Below, piece by piece: positions 1 through 12,243 of a stretch of DNA of 64,000 nt; the first letter of the stretch is position 1, and each line of letters starts with the position of its first letter. The DNA comes from Polydrusus tereticollis (Eukaryota; Arthropoda; Insecta; Coleoptera; Curculionidae): the NCBI GenBank assembly GCA_963920685.1, contig OY987326.1, forward strand, positions 84,860,103-84,924,102, given 5' to 3'. The position numbers were made by a program, and so were the translations under genes. A model generated the notes under the pieces. That model did not search any database. It was given only the letters and a program-made list of their open reading frames with translations, and was not told the DNA's origin.

Positions 1-2568
1 AATCTTGCGTAGGACTTTTCTTTCAAAAACTCTCAATTTCCGTTCATTGTCTTTGGTTAGGGTCCAGGTTTCGCTAGCATACATAACAGTCGGTCGTATG
101 ACGGTTTTATAAACTGTGATTTTTGTTCTTCGCGAGATGTTTTTCGATGCTAGCACTGACTTCAGTGCATAGAGACATTTGTTTCCACTCTGAATTCGTA
201 CCTTAATTTCCTCCGTCAGATTGTTATCCTGGACAATTGTGGCTCCTAAATACTTAAAAGTTGCGACCCTCTCGAAATTGTATTCCCCCATGGTGACATT
301 CTGGCCCACTCTATCTCTACGCTCCGTTCTGCTGGTGTACATATACTTGGTTTTTTCTTCGTTTATTCTGAGCCCTATTTGCTCAGCCTGGGTTTCTACT
401 CTCGAAAAGAGGTCTTTCACTGTCAGTACGGAGTTACCCACTACGTCGATATCATCGGCAAAGGCTAGCAATAGTCTTGGGCCATCCCGACCAAAAAGTT
501 CAACGCTTATTTCAGCGGTTCTTATTACTTTGTCGAGAGCAATGTTGAATAAAATTGGAGATATCGCGTCCCCCTGCCGAAGCCCGCTGTTTACCTCAAA
601 AGGGTCGGAAAGTACATCACCGATTCGCACTCTACTTCGGGAACCGTTTACACACATCCTGGTTATATTTACAAGTTTCTTAGGAATTCCTATTTCCACC
701 ATTGCATCCCATAGTTTCACACGCATTATGCTGTCGTATGCTTGTCTAAAGTCCACGAAAAGATGGTGTACGTCTCGATTGAACTCCCAGAATTTTTCTA
801 GTAATTGCCTTATGGTAAAAATTTGATCAACTGTTGATCTGCTTCTTCGGAAGCCGCACTGATAGTCTCCAATACTGTCTTCTGCAATTGGTTTTAGGCG
901 CTCCAGGACTATGTTGGCTAGAATTTTATATGTAGTGCTTATGAGAGAGATTCCTCTGTAGTTACTGCACTTCTTTTTATCTCCTTTTTTGTGTATAGGG
1001 ACGATTATACTTTCCTTCCATTCATTTGGTATTATTTCTTCTTCCCATATCGATAGGATGAGTCTGTGCAGGTGTCTGTACAATGTCTCTCCCCCATTTT
1101 TGATACACTCGGAAGGGATCATATCATTTCCGGGGGCTTTATTGTTTTTAAGCTTATTTATGGCTTTTGTCACCTCCTCGTATGAAGGGTCCTCCATGAG
1201 CGGTTCTGCTGAGTGGTATATTGATGGGCTATGACCAATGTCGTTGTTAATGTTTAGAAGTGCATCAAAATACTGTTTCCATTCTCGAAGCAATTCATTA
1301 TTGTCGCTTGTTAAGTTGCCGTCCTCCTTCCTGATCATTGTTTCTCCTCTAGGCTGGAAACCTTTTTTGATATTTGACAATTCTTGATAGAATTTTCTTG
1401 GACGGTTGTTTAGGCGTTCCTTTTCCAGTTCTTGGAATTTCTGCAGTTCATGATCTTTTTTCTTCCGTCTCAATGTTGTCCTTGCTTCAGTTCTTTGTTC
1501 TCTATAACGTCTCCTGTTTGGTTCTGTCGGATCTTGCAGCATTAACCCTCTTGCCTGATTACGAAGTTCCAGTACTCTTCTGCACTCCTCATCAAACCAT
1601 TCTTTCCGTTTACTCTTTGTTTTTGTTCCTAGCGTGGCACTTGCTGCGCTCTTCACCGCGTCCCTGATACATGTCCAGGAATATTCTACTTCTTCTCGAT
1701 GTTCAATTCTACTTAGGAGGTTGGTTATATGGTCCTGGTATGCTTGTTTATGGGTAGGTTCTCGTAGTTTTTCCGTGTCCCATTTTATTGCAGAAGTGGT
1801 CTTTTCCTTCCTTGTGCTTGATATTCGCTCCGTAACCTTGGCACGCACCAAAAAGTGGTCAGTGTCTCCATCTATTCCTCTAAGGCTTCTTACGTCCGTG
1901 ATGTTGTTCCCGTGTCTAGCATTAATCAAAATGTGGTCAATCTGGTTCCTTGTGATTCCGTCATTTGACATCCATGTTTGTTTGTGTATGTTCTTATGGT
2001 CAAACATAGTAGACTTTACCATCATATTATTAGCTGTTGCTAGGCCGCCTAGTCTCAAACCGTTATCATTTGATATGTCATGAAGGCTGTAACTGCCCAC
2101 ATGTGGTTTCAGGAAATCCTCCTTACCGATCTTAGCGTTGAAGTCACCACATAGTACTAGTCGGTCTTGTTTTGGGACGTTCGCAATTATTCTCTCCAAA
2201 TCATCGTAGAAAACATCCTTGTTGTCCTCATCATGTTCCTCGGTTGGTGCGTATGCTGATATGAAGGAATGATTATACCACCTGCCCCTGAAACGGATGT
2301 AGCATATGCGTTCGTTTATTGGTTGAAATGTGATGAGAGAATCCACGAGATGGTCCGCCACTACAAAACCCGTGCCGAACATGTGCCTGCTTTGTTGGCT
2401 GCCACTGAAGTAAACCGTGGACATGCTAATCTTTACGCTTCCAGATTCGGGCCACCTTACTTCCTGTATAGCTGTAATGTCCATTTTGTTTTTCTCCAGC
2501 TGTCTTATAGCGTGAAGGGCTGCTCCTGGTCTATACCAGCTTAGTACGTTCCATGTTCCTATATTCAT
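1..2568 (-). CDS. RTE-like non-LTR retrotransposon endonuclease/reverse transcriptase, cut by the window edge
   Basis: I read this minus-strand frame from the ATG at 2566-2568 to the left edge: 856 codons with no stop, so the protein is open and truncated only by the window. Residues 1-240 form an apurinic-type endonuclease that nicks target DNA: it opens MNIGTWNV, with catalytic Glu in QEVRW (residue 36), GDFNAK (Asp142, Asn144), QIDH (Asp211, His212) and a terminal SDH-like TDH (Asp237-His238). After a basic linker, the reverse transcriptase covers about 470-740, with FADD at 703-706 (positions 451-462) and a C-terminal thumb-like region. The layout (no separate ORF1, endonuclease directly fused to RT) matches RTE-type elements often named endonuclease-reverse transcriptase in insects. 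Everything visible is intact, so this may be a recent, potentially active copy; the 3' end is not visible. Confidence 0.93.
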   Translation of the reverse strand, partial: MNIGTWNVLSWYRPGAALHAIRQLEKNKMDITAIQEVRWPESGSVKISMSTVYFSGSQQSRHMFGTGFVVADHLVDSLITFQPINERICYIRFRGRWYNHSFISAYAPTEEHDEDNKDVFYDDLERIIANVPKQDRLVLCGDFNAKIGKEDFLKPHVGSYSLHDISNDNGLRLGGLATANNMMVKSTMFDHKNIHKQTWMSNDGITRNQIDHILINARHGNNITDVRSLRGIDGDTDHFLVRAKVTERISSTRKEKTTSAIKWDTEKLREPTHKQAYQDHITNLLSRIEHREEVEYSWTCIRDAVKSAASATLGTKTKSKRKEWFDEECRRVLELRNQARGLMLQDPTEPNRRRYREQRTEARTTLRRKKKDHELQKFQELEKERLNNRPRKFYQELSNIKKGFQPRGETMIRKEDGNLTSDNNELLREWKQYFDALLNINNDIGHSPSIYHSAEPLMEDPSYEEVTKAINKLKNNKAPGNDMIPSECIKNGGETLYRHLHRLILSIWEEEIIPNEWKESIIVPIHKKGDKKKCSNYRGISLISTTYKILANIVLERLKPIAEDSIGDYQCGFRRSRSTVDQIFTIRQLLEKFWEFNRDVHHLFVDFRQAYDSIMRVKLWDAMVEIGIPKKLVNITRMCVNGSRSRVRIGDVLSDPFEVNSGLRQGDAISPILFNIALDKVIRTAEISVELFGRDGPRLLLAFADDIDVVGNSVLTVKDLFSRVETQAEQIGLRINEEKTKYMYTSRTERRDRVGQNVTMGEYNFERVATFKYLGATIVQDNNLTEEIKVRIQSGNKCLYALKSVLASKNISRRTKITVYKTVIRPTVMYASETWTLTKDNERKLRVFERKVLRKI

Positions 2569-3600
2569 ATACCGTTTTCGTTGCTTGGGTCGTCTTAAAC
2601 CTCTTACTTTTTATTCAGTAAGCATTTGTTCTTAAGGGGTATGAATTAAGCAAGTCTCCCCTAATATTTTTTTTGTCGGCCCACACAATTATTGCATAAA
2701 TGATGTACATATTAGCAAGTTTGAATTGATCCTTTAGAAAAATAGCTAATATTAAACACGCTTAATGGTTTATCACATTAACAACTTATTTAAAGGTGCT
2801 TCTATTACAAAATAATATAAGCTTAATAATAATAATATTCGTTTAAAAAAAATTTGAAAAGTTATGATTTGTATTTTCTTTAACACACTGTATAAAATAA
2901 AACATTTGAAAATAGTCTGCTCATAAACTACAACATTTAAACCAATCTTTGATAAGCGTGTATTGTATTCACTCATAGGACGTTTTCCACAAACAAGATA
3001 ACTTTCTGTAAAAACTACTAACATTTGACCCACTACTTTATTTAAATGAGTAGGACAATGCCAACTATAATTCAAAATCATAAAATACAGGGTATCCCGT
3101 TTAAAAACAACCATAAATTTATTTCATAAAAATATTTTGGGGACGCTGTACAATGTAAATTAATTTTAAAATATGCGACTGAGCATATAACACATTTAAA
3201 GATTTTGGATAAGCTTTTTAGCTTTTCATAATCTTCCACCCGATCATATTATAAGTTATAAAATTTCAACTTTAAAACTAATTGCAATTTTACTAAGAGA
3301 CGCCTTGATGCAAATAACCCCAATTTTAGTTTTTTCCTTTTTTACACAGTACTTATTCACTTATTCAAACTTACATGTGCTATTTTCCCCGCGTTTACGA
3401 AAACAACGCTAAGTTCGGCAACATTGTGCGGACCAAGGACTCGATTTATCGGCCTCTTATAGGTAAACATCGCACCAAAGTCGCTGAAATCGTATTAAGA
3501 GCTCCGCCGCCGCCAGCCGATTTCTTTACCGGGGGCCAATTTATTGCCACGTCTCCAGAGTTCTGTATTCTGTGTTAATACTGTTTTCGTGCATAAATCG
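2569..3600. other. RTE 5' leader followed by unassigned AT-rich DNA
   Basis: The first 100 or so bases upstream of the RTE ATG (to about 2690) are probably its 5' leader, because the composition changes sharply to AT-rich DNA beyond. A minus-strand frame of 113 codons (2773-3114) resembles nothing I know and overlaps a TE-like end with CAGGGTATCCCG at 3088. A 67-codon plus frame at 3375-3578 is in a slightly GC-richer patch, without recognisable motifs. I see no supportable gene here. Confidence 0.5.
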
Positions 3601-6600
3601 ATCTGTAAATTACTCGATTAGATTACAAAAATGGTAAAGTTGTAATATTTTTCGATACATGAGATGTTGCGTGATTTCCAATCAGTGTTTGCCTATTAGA
3701 GAAAAAAGTTTGTTAACAAATTTGTTACAATCGGGTTTTCGCCCCGATTGTTATAAATCACCTTTGTACTAGAATGTTCGTGTGGTGTGGCAGTGGTTGT
3801 TGTTATGGTCGCCGTGTCAGATCGACAATTTAATCAATTCACTTTTTTTTAGGTTCTTCAGAAACGATTACACTTTCTCAACAATTCGACAACTATTTAA
3901 GCTATTTGGTGATATACAATTCGATTATATAAGGTGTTTCGGAAAAGTTGCAAAAAAAATACACTTGCGCTGTAGTAGCGGCCACACCACTGGGCAAAAT
4001 CGATTGAAACTTTCTGATTTTGTGGAGAACGTCGACCTACAGCCTATTGCTTTTCGTTAAGATTGGAGAATGGCAGGTATTTTTTCTTACCGATTAAAAG
4101 TCGAAATAGGCCCCTATTCGAAAATTAATAGCTTCGAAACGAAAATTTGGATTAAAATGCGGGTTAGACTGTTAAATAGAGCATCTCAAATACTTTCTTT
4201 CTACAATACGTCTTTCTATACCTAAAAAATTTAGAAATTGTCGATTTTCGAGGAAAACTAAAAATTAAAATTTTTTAAAGCAGGTTTTATTTTTTTTTAC
4301 GTTAAAATAATTTTGGACAAAATTTTGATTATCTCATCGGAAAGCGCTTCTCAAGAGATATAATGAGATATGAATTTTCAAATTGTGTGCAAAAAGTGAA
4401 ATAAACAAATATTTCTCTTTAAACTGAAATATTTTATAGGAAATGTATCTTTTTTACATCCGGGTTGGGTTTGTTCGATTCCCTCATCTTTTTTTAACGA
4501 CTTTCACCCAAAAAAAATAAAAGTTTTCCATAAATTTTACAAATATAGGACTTTTTGTGCCACGAAAATTGCCAAAAATCACACTTTTCCGGGTATTTCA
4601 ATAATGCCAATTAATGCATGGTGGGCCATGACCGAAACAGGTGTTTGCCAAAGCTTAAATTAATTTACCAGAGACGTCAAGTTTTGACAATGAGTGTTTT
4701 AGTATCATTTCTGCAGTAATTATACATGATGTTAAGCTTAAAGAATGTGATATATTATGTGTTCTAAATAATGTTTTCCTGGTGACCATAGACCTAAGAG
4801 CGAATACGTTTTTTCCGTGATTCCAAATGAGTTTTAAAATATCGATTTACGACGCGGACTTTTATTTTCTGCCCATGAGAGTATTATGTAAAAATGGGCC
4901 AAATTGATATTCGTTTTGGGTAAGTAATATATTATATCTTTCTTTCTAATTTATGTTGCTCAAAAGCTGCTTCTTAACTCAAATGAATGAGGATTCCTGA
5001 TTTGAAAGTAAGTTTTTCTTAGATGTCTTTTTGGCTAAAGACCGGATGTTGTTGAAATACGAAAGTTCACATAAACAGTCGTTTTTTAATTAAGGTGGCT
5101 CAAAAACTACTTCTCAAATGTCTTGATTTCTTCAAAACAGATAATTAATTATTGATGAAAGTAGTGGAAGATTTTCATCTAAAATATTTCGTAACGGAAG
5201 TGACTTTAGCGTACCGGGTGTCCAAAAGTTTAGCAAAATTCATTATATAAATCGGAAAACAAGTAAGGAAATGTCTTTTTTTTTACATATGCTAAAATAA
5301 AAATGAAAATCTATTGGTAGAGAGAGGCAAATTCTGTTAAAATACGAAAATTTACATAAAACATTGCGCCTCAAAAAGGCTTCTTTTGTAGTTCCAGATT
5401 TCCAGGTTTTAAACGTGTGTTCTTACATTTTTTTAGTCTTTCGTCATGATTTGGCTTGAAAAAGAAGACATGTACCGATGTTACTTTAATAGTAATTATT
5501 GTTGGGTTTTTGAGGATTTTTAGTTTGTTTGGGCAAAGTGTTTTTTATTGTACCTATTTATGTTTAGATACCTAGTATTCGTGTTTTTCTGGTTATTATT
5601 AAATAGATAGAATAGGGCTGTGTACAGGGTGATCGCGTATAATGTTACCCCCCTGTAACTTTTTTGTTTCGCATTTATTTCTTTGTTGGACACGTCATCA
5701 CTTTGTATTTTACTGCCAGAAGACCGTTTTGTAGTATTTTTTTTTCTGACCTCGTTCCTGCGACTCTGATCCAGAATCAGAACCGTTTTCTAAGGAGAGC
5801 AATCGAAGCATATCCATATATCAGATTCTTTTTTTTTTAAACTTCATTTTCAATTTTTTTTTAATGCTGCGATTAATGTTTGTGAATGTCAGTGTTTACG
5901 GTTTAAGTTGAGTAGAAAACGCCGCGTTTAACAGTGTTCTGGCACACTGTATAAGATTTTGCCATATCGCATTTCTCACACGCTTCTTATTTTGATCCAG
6001 GTTATTTTTTCACTCTCCGGGGAAAGAGCACCGGAATATAAAAAAGACATAATATGCCTTAAGCAGTAGGAAATAAATTTGTCAAGCAAATTTCCTTCCG
6101 ACGCTCCTCGACACACGACGCAAAAGACGTAAAACGTTACATAAAAGAACGTCGGTTTTTCGCCACCATACACGTGTAAAATATATAATATATAGGCCTC
6201 TGGAAATCCCTATCAGACTTTTATCATCTTAGGCCCTCACGTTATGTGTTTATATTCGCCATATTTCTATTTTATGAGAAATTTTGAATGGGACTGTTTT
6301 TCGAGCCACTGGGACTTGCCGGATCTAAGTGACTTCTATGACAGGGTCTCCAAGTGTTTGTTTTCGATTTAAGTTAGAGGCATTTTATAAATCATCTGTT
6401 TCCTTCATTTTTATATATTATTATCTCCTTTCTTCAAAAAAAAATTCGCAAAGTAATCTTGTGGAAGGTTCAAACAAAGAGCAATAAATGCATTTTTAAA
6501 TTATGATTACTTGAAAAATATAACTTCACTTAGGAGATCAGAAAAACAGATAAGAATTCCATTTTGAAAATCCGCTTTTTAACAAAGTTGTCAAAATAAT

Positions 6601-6929
6601 AATTGCTGATTTCTTTATAGTCCTCGCCAACTATAAGTGAGTTTAAACAAAAATTCATAAAAACTCGTAAATACCGACAAAGACCCCGCCAGTATCGATT
6701 TCAAAGTAGCCAGGGTCGGATTCGTTTCGTTAGTTTTGCAATATTATTTTTAATTTTTAAATGATTATTGATGAAATTTATGATGAGGTTTTCAGAAATC
6801 GTAGATATTATGTAATACGAGATCAAAAAATTATAAATTTAAGCAGAACTTTAGCTTAAGGTAGAAAGCATATTTTTTCTGATTTTTAACTTACCCTAGA
6901 TGTCTCAACTTTAGCTTTTATCCAAAGAT
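3601..6929. other. AT-rich DNA without recognisable genes
   Basis: About 3.3 kb of low-complexity AT-rich sequence. It contains isolated TE-terminus-like strings, such as GTGTCC at about 5218 and ACAGGGTGATCGCG at 5624, for which I could not find partner ends. No frame shows a familiar domain. Confidence 0.5.
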
Positions 6930-7700
6930 ACGTCTAAATAATCTTCTGCATCCTCTGCCAGATTGATAACAAAATCTATCAACACCATTGAGAGAACTTG
7001 CCGCAATTTTCGATATTCTTCTACAAATTTTTAATTGTGCCCACATAAGTTCAATGGTGCTAAAAATACAAAAATACGGCGGTAGCCTTAAAACAGTACG
7101 GACGTATTTTTCTGATATACCATTGTCTACAACATACTGTATTTCCTATTGTTTAAGATGAAGTACTTCCAACAATTATTTTTTGGTATACGATTCTTCG
7201 AAAATTAGGTCATGGTTAAGAAGAAATTTTTGAACTTTCTGTTTTTTGGAGGACAAATTGGATAATTTATGGATTTGTCTAGAATCATAAGCTGCATTCT
7301 CTAGTACAATGACACTGAGATTTTAAGTTTGGAATTAAAGGATCTTCAAACCGCTCCTCAAAAATATTTGAATCTATGTTTTTGCGGTATTCCACATTAT
7401 ATTCTTCCAACTTTTATACGCACAATTTAAGCACATTTATAACGCAACCATTCGTAGATCCACAATGCAAAGTGACAATACGAGATCCTTTGCTTGAAGG
7501 TATATTTTTTAATTGACATCTGCTAGAGTCATTAGTCATCAGTCTAACCTTTTTTTATATTTAATATTTCCCCTTTTTCTAAGTTCATTTATATTTTCTA
7601 AATGTTCTGTTTGCCATTTTACGATTCTGCTACTATCCACTATTGCAGCACGCTTATTAACAATTTTAAACTTGAATCCCAGTTTTTAAGCCTTTGTCGT
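6930..7700 (-). pseudogene. Decayed DDE_3-type transposase fragment (IS630/Tc1-related)
   Basis: Conceptual translation of the minus strand across several frames gives, in order, KWQTEHLENINELRKRG-like text, a segment ending PLIPNLK, a helical stretch, and VLRLPPYFCIFSTIELMWAQ. The last piece corresponds to the LPPYHCxxNPIExxWA block carrying the third catalytic acid in a DDE_3 transposase group common in insects. It would have cut and pasted a DNA transposon. The reading frame is broken by many stops and shifts, the first Asp region is not clearly preserved, and no inverted repeats were found. The family is inferred from motif order, so the exact group is uncertain. Confidence 0.6.
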
Positions 7701-8312
7701 AAAGTGCTTTTTGAACAAAGTTTTTCGAGCTCTTGAAATTTTTTTACTATTATGGGAACTTCATTATTTTTATACTTTTAATTCAGTAAACTTCTTAATA
7801 GTTTAGCTGTAGCCAAATCCATTTGGTTTTCTAGTCAATTAGGTTTACCTAAATCGGATCGTTTTTCCTTTGTTAATTTTCTTTGTTTATAGACTTTAAA
7901 AGGAACCTTTGGTTAGCTTGGAAATTTTTTTGACTACTTCGGATTTGCTATATTCTATGTGCATAGGGTCTTGTTTTAGGCTTTTATACATATTTAAACA
8001 ATTTTCCTTTGCATAAAAACTCAAAAATACTTTACGCTTTTATTGTAACGTTCCTTTTCCTAATTACTCGCCTAAAACTAAATAAAAGGATTCAACCAAA
8101 TTTGCAGCAGGGTCGTTTAGAACATCTTCAGGTTCACAATAATTCTCTTTCCATGGTCTCCAAAGCCTATGAGAATTTTCCTCCCACGGCCGAAACATTG
8201 TCCTCCAATAGAAAAATCAAAATCGCGAAACACGAGCACTGAACAAAAGTATTTTAACTTAAGAAATATAAATCCTAAATAAAACACTAAATTAATAATT
8301 TTTACTATTATA
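7701..8312. other. AT-rich spacer without recognisable features
   Basis: Includes a 77-codon plus frame (8009-8242) without recognisable motifs. Nothing else supportable is seen before the foldback element. Confidence 0.45.
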
Positions 8313-8314
8313 TA

Positions 8315-9160
8315 CAGGGTCGTTGGTATGTATGGATTATTTCTTAAAGTACAACAGCTAGCAAAAAATATTTAAGACAAAAGTTTTAGGGTTTTTTATA
8401 GTTTACTAGAATTTTGAAAAGTTAAGTATACAGGATGAGTCACAAAGCCGTAGAGAAATAAAGTTACTTTTTTTTCAATGGAATACCCTATATCTTAGAA
8501 TATTTTTGGATTTCGTATAAAATTACAATTATTTTTTATTAAGTACATTATAAGTCTAAACCTAATAGTTTCCGAGAAATTGAGTTTTGAAAAATTACAT
8601 TTTTTAATTTTGACAGCTTCTAGCTTTCTAACGATACGTCTTAGAGTAAAACGGCTTACATGTCCCTATCTTAGTTTTTAACTCTCTTTTTAAAAGTGTA
8701 AACTTCCGGTTAAACCGGATTTAGCTCAAAAACAGGAAATATAGTACTTCCGGTTTAACCGGAAGTTGGTATTTTCGGGAAGATAATAAAAAAGTATGAT
8801 AGGGACATGTCAGCCGTTTTGCTCTATAGCGTACCGTTATAGAGCTAGAAGCTGCTAAAGTTCAAAAATGTTATTTTTCAAACGTCGATATCTCGGAAGC
8901 TACTAGGTTTAGACTTATAATGCACTTAACAGAAAATAATTGTAATTTTATCTAAAATCCGAAAATATTCTAAGATATAGGATGTTCTAATAAAGAAAAT
9001 TTAACTTTATTCCTCTACGGCTTTCTGACTCATCCTGTATACTTATCTTTTTTTAATTCTAATAGGCTTTACAAAACCATAAAACTTTTATCTTAAATAT
9101 TTTTTGCTAGCTGTTTTACTTTAAGAAATAATTGACCGTTTCCACATACCAACGACCCTG
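8315..9160. repeat. Giant foldback MITE, copy A
   Basis: The element starts CAGGGTCGTTGGTAT and ends with the reverse complement of that string, flanked by TA on both sides (8313-8314, 9161-9162). Almost the entire 846 bp is an inverted repeat: text from the left half recurs on the opposite strand in the right half, including a second internal terminus, CAGGATGAGTCA, about 115 bp in. The centre holds nested CTTCCGGTTAAACCGGAAG-type palindromes. There is no coding capacity. A second copy lies at 55,751-56,608. The TA duplication suggests mobilisation by a Tc1/mariner-type transposase, which is inference. Confidence 0.88.
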
Positions 9161-9432
9161 TATATTTATAATTAACGCAAAATAACGCCAAACTGTAAAA
9201 CACCAAAGTGTGCAACAACAAACTGAACATGAAAATACTAAATCAACGCAATGTGTAGATGCTAGACTACATAGCAAATTAAAACACAAACACACTTGTT
9301 AATACTACTCCGGCTCTGGGACCGTTTTTTTACAAGGCAAAATAAAATTATTAAAGTATAGCACAGCAAAAAATGTGAATTTAATAATTTAGTGCGGGAG
9401 AATATGTTAAATTAAATAAACTTTAGACCTAC

Positions 9433-10011
9433 TATAGTTGGAGTCAAGCAAATATTTGACGCGTGACACTTCCATCTTGTCATATTTGTCCAATACTAGG
9501 TTATTTCGATTTCACCAACTTTATTACAGCTGATACTTAGTCAGGGCCGGACTGACGAATATTGTTATTTATAAATCTTTGCAGAAAATGATTGCTGGGA
9601 AATTGGTCTAAGAATATGAATTATAATATAAATAAATTTGTTTTGATAAATTCTGTGCATTGCACCATTGTAATGGTGGGATTCAGGATTGACCATTAAT
9701 ATCACAGGTCTTAACAAAAGCAATCTTAGTAGTGTATAACGATTAGTAGTGTATAACGATTAAATTAATAAATAAAATGCGGATCTGCAGCCCATATGAT
9801 TTGACCAAATCGACGAGAAGGTAACTCGGTTTATGTATATCTCTTTTTAGTCATATAAAATGATAAAGATGCAAATACTTCGAGTGGGTGGTAATTATTA
9901 TAATATAAATTAGCCATTAGTAACTTTTATATTATGAGTGGCCTGCCGTATTTGACACCCATGACAATATGGAAGTGTCACGCGTCAAATATTTGCTTGA
10001 CCCCAACTATA
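9433..10011. repeat. MITE with about 50-bp terminal inverted repeats
   Basis: The left arm (9433-9483) and right arm (9961-10011) are near-perfect inverted copies, with TATAGTTGG at the outer end and GACGCGTGACACTTCCAT inside. The outermost TATA allows a TA duplication. The 580-bp interior is AT-rich and non-coding, with a 17-bp direct duplication near 9730-9762. Confidence 0.82.
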
Positions 10012-10365
10012 TATTGTTCTAGTTTTTGCTAAAAATTTAATTATTCTGAAAATAACATATCCACTGATTAAAATACATTTTTTGCAATAAATATAAACAA
10101 TAATTTTATACAAATAACGAACTTATTTTAATATTTATTTAAACTATTCAGAAAAACTATGCGCCGGGTCTAAATACTGACGGTAGGTTTTAGAAGAAAA
10201 AAAATATGAGTTTTTATAGGAGGTCTCACTTATATCTGGCGACGAGTACACTAACATCAGCTCCAAGAATTGGACTGTTAAAAATGTACTATCTTTGTTT
10301 TTATTGGACTTATCACGTTAGGCTTAAAAAAAAAATCATTACTTGGGTCGAATCCAAATTTGAGT

Positions 10366-10718
10366 CAGGGCCGTAGCCAGGCTTGAATGTTAGGAAGGGC
10401 CGTTAACATTTCTGGAAGGGCGAACTTATTAAACTTTTTTTTTATTTTAGTAGGTAGTACATAGGTAAGTATTTTATATGAAAATGAAAAAAGAAAAAAA
10501 ATAACATAATAAATCAAAAAATATTCTAAAACACGTTTGGATAATTACAACACTATAGGACAAATAGTAAGTATTGAATGAACATTTTATAATGTAGGTA
10601 TAAAGTTAAAATAACCAGAAAGGGTTATTGTCATACAATTGTTGTTTTTTACCAGGAAGGGCGAATTTTTCTCTAGGAAGGGCGGCGCCCCGCCTGGCCC
10701 CCCCTGGCTACGGCCCTG
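10366..10718. mobile_element. hAT-type MITE with 8-bp target duplication
   Basis: The 353-bp element has termini CAGGGCCGTAGCCAGG and CCTGGCTACGGCCCTG. It is flanked by ATTTGAGT (10358-10365) and ATTTAAGT (10719-10726), an 8-bp duplication with one change. The 8-bp duplication and the CAGGG ends are typical of non-autonomous hAT elements. The interior repeats GGAAGGGC several times and codes for nothing. Confidence 0.9.
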
Positions 10719-10822
10719 ATTTAAGTTGAAACAAGCAACACTTTGTTTTGTGTATTTGTTTTAAAATATTGAATATTTTAATTGGCTTTACAACAAACAA
10801 ACTTAAAGAAGATCGCCTTTTT

Positions 10823-10888
10823 CCTTTCTGTCAGACCCAATACCCATGTAACGGCTTGTCAGCAAGGCTGTAGGGTCTGACGAAAGGG
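10823..10888 (-). ncRNA. Degenerate hammerhead-like hairpin, copy 1
   Basis: On the minus strand the arms CCCTTTCGTCAGACCC and GGGTCTGACAGAAAGG close a hairpin whose loop begins GCCTTGCTGACAAGCCG. It is homologous to the better-preserved copy at 14,674-14,768, and the flanks outside the stem are also similar. Here the GAAA and cleavage-site half of the ribozyme core is lost, so this copy should be inactive. Confidence 0.6.
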
Positions 10889-11235
10889 AAATGGACCTCG
10901 CAGTGTTACTTCAACGTGAAATATAAAGGGACATATTATGGGAAATGTAGCAGGTGGCGACATCTCGCGGTAATCTAGCTAATCAAACTAACCAAACCAA
11001 CAAGAACTTATAGAAGTCCAAAACGCTGGAATGAAATCCCCAGCAACGAGTACTTATCTACGTCAGGTGGTGACAATTTTACATTATATGCCCATACAAG
11101 TTTTTTCTATACGGTGTGTACCAGCCAAATGGAATAAATTTGATATTCAATACATGGGGGCGTGACCAAAAAAACGCTCGGACACTTTGATTGGCATTTC
11201 TAGTTGCGCATTTTTTCAATAAAAACTTTTTATCC
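10889..11235. other. Spacer without recognisable features
   Basis: Moderately AT-rich DNA between the hairpin repeat and the mariner terminus; nothing supportable is seen. Confidence 0.4.
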
Positions 11236-12130
11236 AGGGTGTGTCATGTAACAGTGGTCAAAACTAACTTTCCTATTTTAAATGCAACACCTTATATATT
11301 ATTCAATTTTTGGATTCTTCAGAAAATTTTAGACATATTTCATGTACAATATCTTATATCTGTCTTCAACTGTTTCGGAAATATTAAGTGTTTTCAGATT
11401 GTTGGCAAAAATTAACAGCACACTAAAAACGAATAAGTAATACTGTTTATTTCTTGATAACGTAAAAAACAAAAAAAACCATTAATGTAGGAGATGTTGA
11501 AAATGCTCGCCGCGAACCTCTAAATAGAAATTTCTTCTAACGTTACCGAACATCTCAGGCGTGACCGATCTAATCGCAAGCGTTATTCGTCTTCTTAAGT
11601 CAGCTAAGTCAAGGGGTTTAGTTTTGTATACAATATTTTTGACATAACCCCATAAGAATAAGTCTAATGACGTCAGATCAGGGGGATCGTGCTGGCCATT
11701 CCATCGATCCATGCCTCCCTATCCACCGATTTGGAAATACTCGGTTGAGGTACTGCCGGACATTGATTTGGTAATGGGGCGGTACTCCATCTTGCTGAAA
11801 CCATATCATATTCGCTGGAAGTTGTGGGTTTGCCGGATCAGGATATAGGTTTGCCAAAGTTGGCAAGACTTTATTTTGGAGCGGTGCTAAATAATTATCG
11901 CCATTTAAATTGCCATTAATGAAAAAGGAACCTATGATATGATCTTCAACAATTCCTGCCGAAACATTAACCTTTTCAGGATATTGCGTATGTTCTTCTC
12001 AAAACGCCCCGGTATAGTAGGGAGTTCAATTTCGTACGTCAGGTAACGCGGAATCGCTATCTGCTTAGTATTACTTAAAAAAAAAAACATTAGTTGCCCA
12101 AAAATGCCTTGAAATCGTGGAGCGTACATA
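11236..12130 (-). pseudogene. Decayed DD41D mariner-like transposase, relic 1
   Basis: The minus strand encodes the 3' half of a mariner-superfamily transposase. The second catalytic Asp is in WFQQDGVPPHY, followed by FPNRWIGRHG and, 41 residues after that Asp, the third Asp in DLTSLDLFLWGY; this spacing is the DD41D type. A frameshift in a C run near 11,690 separates FQQDG from the last Asp. Further shifts lie near 11,900-12,000, and the first Asp region is absent, so the 5' part is truncated. A terminus-like CAGGGTGTGTCATG at 11,236 may be the element's 3' end. Relatives occur at 42.6-43.5 kb and 53.7-54.6 kb. Confidence 0.83.
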
Positions 12131-12243
12131 AAAGCACTTGCTTCACGGAATCATCTTGGAATGTACTACTTTATTGTCCGAAAAGGCTTTAAAATCGTGG
12201 AGCGCACGTGAAAGCCCCTGCTTTACGGAGCCATCGTGGAAGA
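12105..12243. repeat. Two-copy tandem duplication, 80-bp period
   Basis: The block containing AAATCGTGGAGCG starting near 12,111 recurs near 12,191 with about 80% similarity over roughly 59 bp, including the CTTCACGGAATCAT-like part. It lies just outside the mariner relic. Confidence 0.7.

Noticed and set aside
221..826. 201-codon plus-strand frame
   Set aside because: It is the antisense shadow of the intact RTE reverse transcriptase; no protein-like motifs.
1374..2544. Plus-strand frames of 91-149 codons
   Set aside because: Antisense shadows of the RTE endonuclease and linker region.
2773..3114. 113-codon minus-strand frame
   Set aside because: AT-rich, low-complexity hydrophobic text overlapping a TE-like terminus; no motif or context supports a gene.
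9544..9560. CAGGGCCGGACT as the end of another hAT MITE
   Set aside because: No matching inverted end or 8-bp duplication was found.
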